From Woeseia sp. (GTDB lineage Bacteria > Pseudomonadota > Gammaproteobacteria > Steroidobacterales > Woeseiaceae), in the NCBI GenBank assembly GCA_018701055.1, contig JABIUH010000481.1:1-10181 (forward strand): 10,181 nucleotides of DNA, in the 5' to 3' direction. Below the pieces are notes generated by a model, which saw only the letters and a list, made by a program, of their open reading frames with translations, searched no databases and had not been told where the DNA came from. The position numbers and the translations under genes were made by a program. Shown here piece after piece: positions 6,935 to 10,181 of this stretch (its first letter is position 1; every line of letters starts with the position of its first letter).

Positions 6935-6962
6935 AAAAGCGGAAGAACACAGCCTTCCGCTT
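6935..6962 (-). terminator. Rho-independent terminator after dnaJ
   Basis: On the minus strand a 9-bp perfect stem, AAGCGGAAG paired with CTTCCGCTT, encloses an 8-nt loop and is followed by UU. With the last two stem bases this gives a UUUU run. It lies about 90 nt after the dnaJ stop and about 58 nt before carA. It would end the dnaK-dnaJ transcript and insulate carAB. The opposite strand has no U-run, so it is one-directional. Confidence 0.75.
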
Positions 6963-7053
6963 GAATGTCCGCCGACGTGCTGACAGACGGCCGTAGTTTA
7001 CTGAAGGATCGGTGGATCTGCTAGCCGATTTTTGAAAATTTGCTCGGGAAGCG

Positions 7054-8184
7054 CTAATTAATCTTGTCGAAGAAGCGTTTGACCGTATCCAGCCATCCGC
7101 CAGCCCGTGGGTTATGACGATCGCCGCCAGCATTCACCGAATCCTCAAAATTCTGCAGCAGCGATTCCTGGTCTTCTGTCAGATCCACCGGTGTCTCTAC
7201 CGCTACACGCGCAAATAAATCACCGGTTCCATGGTCGCGAACCGTCGTGACTCCTTTTCCTCTGAGACGAAAGATCTTCCCAGACTGCGTGCCTGCCGGA
7301 ACTTTCAGTGACACGTGCCCGCTCAAGGTCGGCAGCTCTACGTCTCCGCCAAGTGTCGCCGTCGCGAAACTAATCGGAACCTCGCAGGATAAATCAGCGC
7401 CGTCTCGTTCGAATATCTTGTGTGGCTCAACCCTGATTTCGACATAGAGATCGCCTGCTGGCCCGCCATTGCGACCCGCTTCACCCTCACCGGATAGGCG
7501 AATGCGATCGCCCTGATCGACCCCTGCCGGCACTTTAACGCTTAGGGTTTTGGTTTTTGATACCCGGCCGCGTCCGTGGCAACTCTTACACGGGTCTGCA
7601 ATAACGGTGCCCGCCCCTTTGCACGTGGGGCACGCTTGCTGGATAGAAAAGAATCCCTGTTGCATGCGTACCTGACCGACACCACCGCAAGTGGTGCACT
7701 GGACTGGTTCAGAGCCCTTTTCGGCGCCACTACCTCTACACCCTTCACAACTGACTTGGGTCGGCACGTCGATGGTGGCCGTATCGCCACCCACTGCACG
7801 CTCCAAATCAAGCTGCAGTTCATAACCTAAATCGGCACCGCGGAAAACCTGACTGGCGCCACCACGGCGGCCGCCGCCGCCGCCAAATATATCGCCGAAT
7901 ACGTCACCGAATACGTCACCGAAGCCTTCGGCACCAAATCCACCGCCACCGGCTGCACCGCTGGCGCCTGCGTGACCGTATCGATTATAGCCAGCACGTT
8001 TGTCGCCGTCCTTAAGGACCTCGTACGCTTCCTTAGCTTCTTTGAATTTTTCCTCAGCACTCGCATCGTCTTTGTTCCGATCCGGGTGATGCTTCATAGC
8101 AAGACGTCGGTACGACTTCTTTATTTCATCCCCTGACGCGTCTTTGCCGACGCCGAGAATTTCGTAGTAGTCACGTTTTGCCAT
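7054..8184 (-). CDS. dnaJ: Chaperone DnaJ (Hsp40), DnaK co-chaperone
   Basis: Delivers unfolded clients to DnaK and stimulates its ATPase. The protein is 376 residues (E. coli 376) from the ATG at 8184-8182; an upstream in-frame TTG at 8199 would add five residues that the family lacks. The J domain (about 1-70) has the essential HPD at 33-35. A Gly/Phe-rich region (about 71-112) contains repeated FGD(V/I). Four CxxCxGxG zinc-binding motifs start at C146, C163, C185 and C199. The C-terminal beta-sandwich substrate-binding domains (about 210-330) include the KVPAGVDQGDRIRL and KVPAGTQSGKIFRLRGKG segments. The Shine-Dalgarno is only GAAG, about 9 nt upstream. It lies 74 nt after dnaK with a stem-loop between, and is followed by a terminator, so dnaK-dnaJ form one operon. 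Confidence 0.98.
   Translation of the reverse strand: MAKRDYYEILGVGKDASGDEIKKSYRRLAMKHHPDRNKDDASAEEKFKEAKEAYEVLKDGDKRAGYNRYGHAGASGAAGGGGFGAEGFGDVFGDVFGDIFGGGGGRRGGASQVFRGADLGYELQLDLERAVGGDTATIDVPTQVSCEGCRGSGAEKGSEPVQCTTCGGVGQVRMQQGFFSIQQACPTCKGAGTVIADPCKSCHGRGRVSKTKTLSVKVPAGVDQGDRIRLSGEGEAGRNGGPAGDLYVEIRVEPHKIFERDGADLSCEVPISFATATLGGDVELPTLSGHVSLKVPAGTQSGKIFRLRGKGVTTVRDHGTGDLFARVAVETPVDLTEDQESLLQNFEDSVNAGGDRHNPRAGGWLDTVKRFFDKIN
7895..7918. repeat. 12-bp tandem duplication in the dnaJ Gly/Phe region
   Basis: CCGAATACGTCA occurs twice head to tail on the plus strand and is followed by another CCGAA. It encodes the repeated FGDV in GFGDVFGDVFGDIFG of DnaJ. The frame is kept, so the effect is one extra four-residue unit in the flexible linker. 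It is probably a slippage product. A GCC/GGC-rich run encoding glycines lies beside it at about 7867-7884. Confidence 0.85.
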
Positions 8185-8202
8185 AGTTTTGCGCTTCAAT
8201 AT

Positions 8203-8226
8203 TCGGGCGCCGCAAGCGACGCCCGA
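8203..8226 (-). other. GC-rich stem-loop in the dnaK-dnaJ intercistronic gap
   Basis: TCGGGCG (8203-8209) pairs with CGCCCGA (8220-8226). After one mismatch the stem can continue for about 2 bp under a CAAG or CTTG tetraloop. On the transcribed minus strand it is followed by AATATTGAAG, not a U-run, so it is not a typical terminator. It lies 18 nt before the dnaJ ATG. Such hairpins often set mRNA stability or partial polarity between cistrons; that role is inferred here. Confidence 0.65.
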
Positions 8227-8258
8227 TAAGTTCTTGCTTGCTTAAGACTAAACTTCGC

Positions 8259-10181
8259 CTACTTTTTGTCGTCGCTGTCCACTTCCTCGAATTCGGCATC
8301 GACCACATCATCGTTTTCGCCGGCATCGCCTTCCGCAGCTTCAGCTTCAGCTCCATCTGCCGCTTGCTCGGCATAGAGTTTCTGAGCAACTGACGCAGAT
8401 GCTTCCGCAAGTGCTGCAGTTTTCGCGTCGATCGTCTCTTTGTCACCATCATCCAGTACGGCTTTCAAATCTGACACGGCATTTTCGACTGCCAGGCGCT
8501 CTTCGCCACTCACCTTATCGCCCGCCTCGCTCAATGTCTTTTCAGAAGCGTGGATCAAACCCTCGGCCTGATTTCGAGCATCGACTTGTTCACGGAATTT
8601 CTTATCGTCCTCGGCATTGCTCTCAGCATCCGCGACCATGGTTTCAATTTCATCGTCGGAAAGACCACTTGAGGCCTTTATCACAATGGTCTGGCTCTTG
8701 CCGGTCGCCTTATCCTTAGCGGACACATTGAGAATGCCATTGGCATCGATGTCGAACTGGACTTCAATCTGCGGCAGACCTCGCGGCGACGGTGGAATAT
8801 CCGACAAATCAAATCGGCCCAGCGATTTGTTGTCATTGGCACGCTGCCGTTCGCCCTGCAGGACATGGATGGTCACAGCAGTTTGATTATCAGCTGCGGT
8901 CGAGAAGACCTGCGTCTCGTTGGCAGGAATCGTCGTATTCTTAACGATAAGCGAGGTCATGACTTCACCCTGCGTTTCGATACCGAGCGAAAGCGGCGTC
9001 ACGTCCAACAACAATACGTCTGTCACGTCGCCGGCCAAAACACCACCCTGAATAGCAGCGCCGACTGCGACTGCCTCATCCGGATTCACGTCACGACGCG
9101 GCTCCTTGCCAAAGAAGTTTTGTACTTCCTCCTGCACTTTCGGCATACGGGTTTGCCCGCCTACCAGAATGACGTCGTCGATTTCATTGACTTTCAAACC
9201 AGCGTCCGTCAGCGCGGTACGACAAGGCTCAATCGTGCGCGCCACCAAGGCCTCGACCAACGACTCGAGTTTGGCACGCGTTAGCTTGATATTAAGGTGC
9301 TTGGGCCCGGTTGCATCAGCTGTGATATACGGCAAATTCACTTCCGTTTGCTGTTGCGTCGATAACTCGATTTTGGCCTTTTCAGCGGCTTCTTTCAGGC
9401 GTTGCATCGCTAGTGGGTCTGCCGTGATATCAACGCCACTTTCTTTCTCGAACTCAGACGTCAGATACTTAATGATCTGCATGTCGAAATCTTCACCACC
9501 GAGAAAGGTATCGCCGTTTGTGGCTAGCACCTCAAACTGATGCTCTCCATCGACTTCGGCAATTTCTATAATCGAAATATCGAAGGTACCGCCGCCGAGA
9601 TCGAACACGGCAATTTTTGCATCGCCGCGCTTCTTGTCCATGCCATAGGCAAGCGCTGCCGCGGTCGGCTCGTTGATAATACGTTTTACGTCAAGACCCG
9701 CAATCTTGCCGGCATCTTTGGTTGCCTGGCGCTGAGAATCATTGAAGTATGCCGGCACGGTAACGACCGCCTCAGTAACTTCTTCACCAAGATAGTCCTC
9801 AGCGGTTTTCTTCATTTTCATCAGGACGCGAGCCGATATCTCCGGCGGCGCCATCGCCTTCCCATTCGCTTCAACCCAAGCATCCCCGTTGTCAGCTTTG
9901 ACAATCGCGTACGGGACCATATCAATATCACGTTGCACGACATCATCTTCAAAGCGCCGTCCTATCAAGCGCTTAACGGCATGCAAGGTGTTGGTTGGAT
10001 TGGTCACTGCCTGCCGTTTGGCAGATTGGCCTACTAGAACCTCACCGTTTTTGCTGAATGCAACAATTGAGGGCGTGGTTCGATCCCCTTCGCTGTTCTC
10101 AATTACGCGGGGCTTACCGCCCTCCATGACAGCGACGCAGGAGTTGGTAGTACCCAGGTCGATACCAATAACTTTACCCAT
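8259..10181 (-). CDS. dnaK: Chaperone DnaK (Hsp70)
   Basis: ATP-driven chaperone that binds extended hydrophobic segments in cycles set by DnaJ and GrpE. The gene is complete at 640 residues (E. coli 638), and its ATG is the last three bases of the window. The nucleotide-binding domain (1 to about 383) has the phosphate-1 motif IGIDLGTTNS (5-14, D8), catalytic K70, E171 in INEPTAAALAYG, and phosphate-2 DLGGGTFD (194-201) with T199. C15, at the usual position in the nucleotide-binding cleft, is present. The interdomain linker DVLLLDVTP is at 388-396. The substrate-binding beta domain (about 397-505) is followed by the helical lid (about 509-605) and an acidic Ala/Glu/Asp-rich tail. The C-terminus reads EEVDSDDKK, keeping the EEV motif of proteobacterial DnaK. 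Its promoter and any grpE lie outside the window. dnaJ follows after 74 nt. Confidence 0.99.
   Translation of the reverse strand: MGKVIGIDLGTTNSCVAVMEGGKPRVIENSEGDRTTPSIVAFSKNGEVLVGQSAKRQAVTNPTNTLHAVKRLIGRRFEDDVVQRDIDMVPYAIVKADNGDAWVEANGKAMAPPEISARVLMKMKKTAEDYLGEEVTEAVVTVPAYFNDSQRQATKDAGKIAGLDVKRIINEPTAAALAYGMDKKRGDAKIAVFDLGGGTFDISIIEIAEVDGEHQFEVLATNGDTFLGGEDFDMQIIKYLTSEFEKESGVDITADPLAMQRLKEAAEKAKIELSTQQQTEVNLPYITADATGPKHLNIKLTRAKLESLVEALVARTIEPCRTALTDAGLKVNEIDDVILVGGQTRMPKVQEEVQNFFGKEPRRDVNPDEAVAVGAAIQGGVLAGDVTDVLLLDVTPLSLGIETQGEVMTSLIVKNTTIPANETQVFSTAADNQTAVTIHVLQGERQRANDNKSLGRFDLSDIPPSPRGLPQIEVQFDIDANGILNVSAKDKATGKSQTIVIKASSGLSDDEIETMVADAESNAEDDKKFREQVDARNQAEGLIHASEKTLSEAGDKVSGEERLAVENAVSDLKAVLDDGDKETIDAKTAALAEASASVAQKLYAEQAADGAEAEAAEGDAGENDDVVDAEFEEVDSDDKK

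Larger units (their letters stand above)
6878..7053. other. dnaJ-carA intergenic region, no gene (dapB absent)
   Basis: These 176 nt hold the dnaJ 3' untranslated region, the terminator at 6935-6962 and the carA leader. I see no credible coding sequence and no recognisable remnant of dapB, which occupies this place in pseudomonads. No arginine box matching the ArgR consensus and no clear -35/-10 pair for carA could be picked out by eye. Confidence 0.8.

Noticed and set aside
7025..7047. AT-rich hairpin just after the dnaJ stop
   Set aside because: Only 4-bp outer arms with an asymmetric interior; too weak to call a terminator beside the better one at 6935-6962.
6693..7133. 146-residue minus-strand reading frame crossing the dnaJ end and carA start
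   Set aside because: It overlaps two certain genes in another frame, has low-complexity basic composition and no recognisable motif.
8185..8199. A longer dnaJ beginning at TTG 8199, adding MKRKT
   Set aside because: The family begins MAKRDYYE at the ATG 8184, and the extra five residues have no counterpart and no better ribosome site.
9540..10037. 165-residue plus-strand reading frame opposite dnaK
   Set aside because: It is a shadow of the strongly biased dnaK codons on the other strand, with no ribosome site or family match.

Overview
The window is a stretch of chromosome from a gammaproteobacterium that is probably not an enteric. It carries the conserved housekeeping block dnaK-dnaJ-carA-carB-greA-(yhbY)-rlmE-ftsH. 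All eight proteins are readily recognised by motif and length, and key catalytic residues fall at or near Escherichia coli numbering. For example, CarB matches E. coli CarB residue for residue at every checked catalytic and allosteric position. Base composition looks balanced and uniform, and I see no mobile element, phage, CRISPR array, rRNA or tRNA. The species cannot be named from this sequence.

Layout, read along the minus strand from the right edge: dnaK (its ATG is the last three bases of the window), a 74-nt gap with a GC-rich stem-loop, dnaJ, then a 176-nt gap with a good Rho-independent terminator. Next come carA (TTG start with a strong Shine-Dalgarno), a 73-nt gap, carB, and greA overlapping carB by 4 nt (ATGA). 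The only plus-strand gene, yhbY, follows; it converges on greA with 9 nt between stop codons. An 80-nt divergent region separates it from rlmE, and a 155-nt gap separates rlmE from ftsH, whose 3' part runs off the left edge. No gene-free stretch exceeds 300 bases.

Functionally, DnaK/DnaJ are the Hsp70 system. CarA/CarB make carbamoyl phosphate for pyrimidines and arginine. GreA rescues backtracked RNA polymerase. YhbY and RlmE act on the large ribosomal subunit, and FtsH is the membrane AAA protease. dapB, which in pseudomonads sits between dnaJ and carA, is missing here.

Nothing in the window looks like a new biological system. The most unusual structure is the rlmE/yhbY divergent region. 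It holds a perfect 22-bp inverted repeat whose arms each contain a GTCA-N3-TGAC palindrome, with centres 31 bp apart. The right arm overlaps the -35 box of a good sigma-70-type promoter whose predicted start falls on the yhbY ATG, implying a leaderless mRNA. Lacking a visible terminator, the minus-strand transcript from greA may run antisense through yhbY into rlmE-ftsH.
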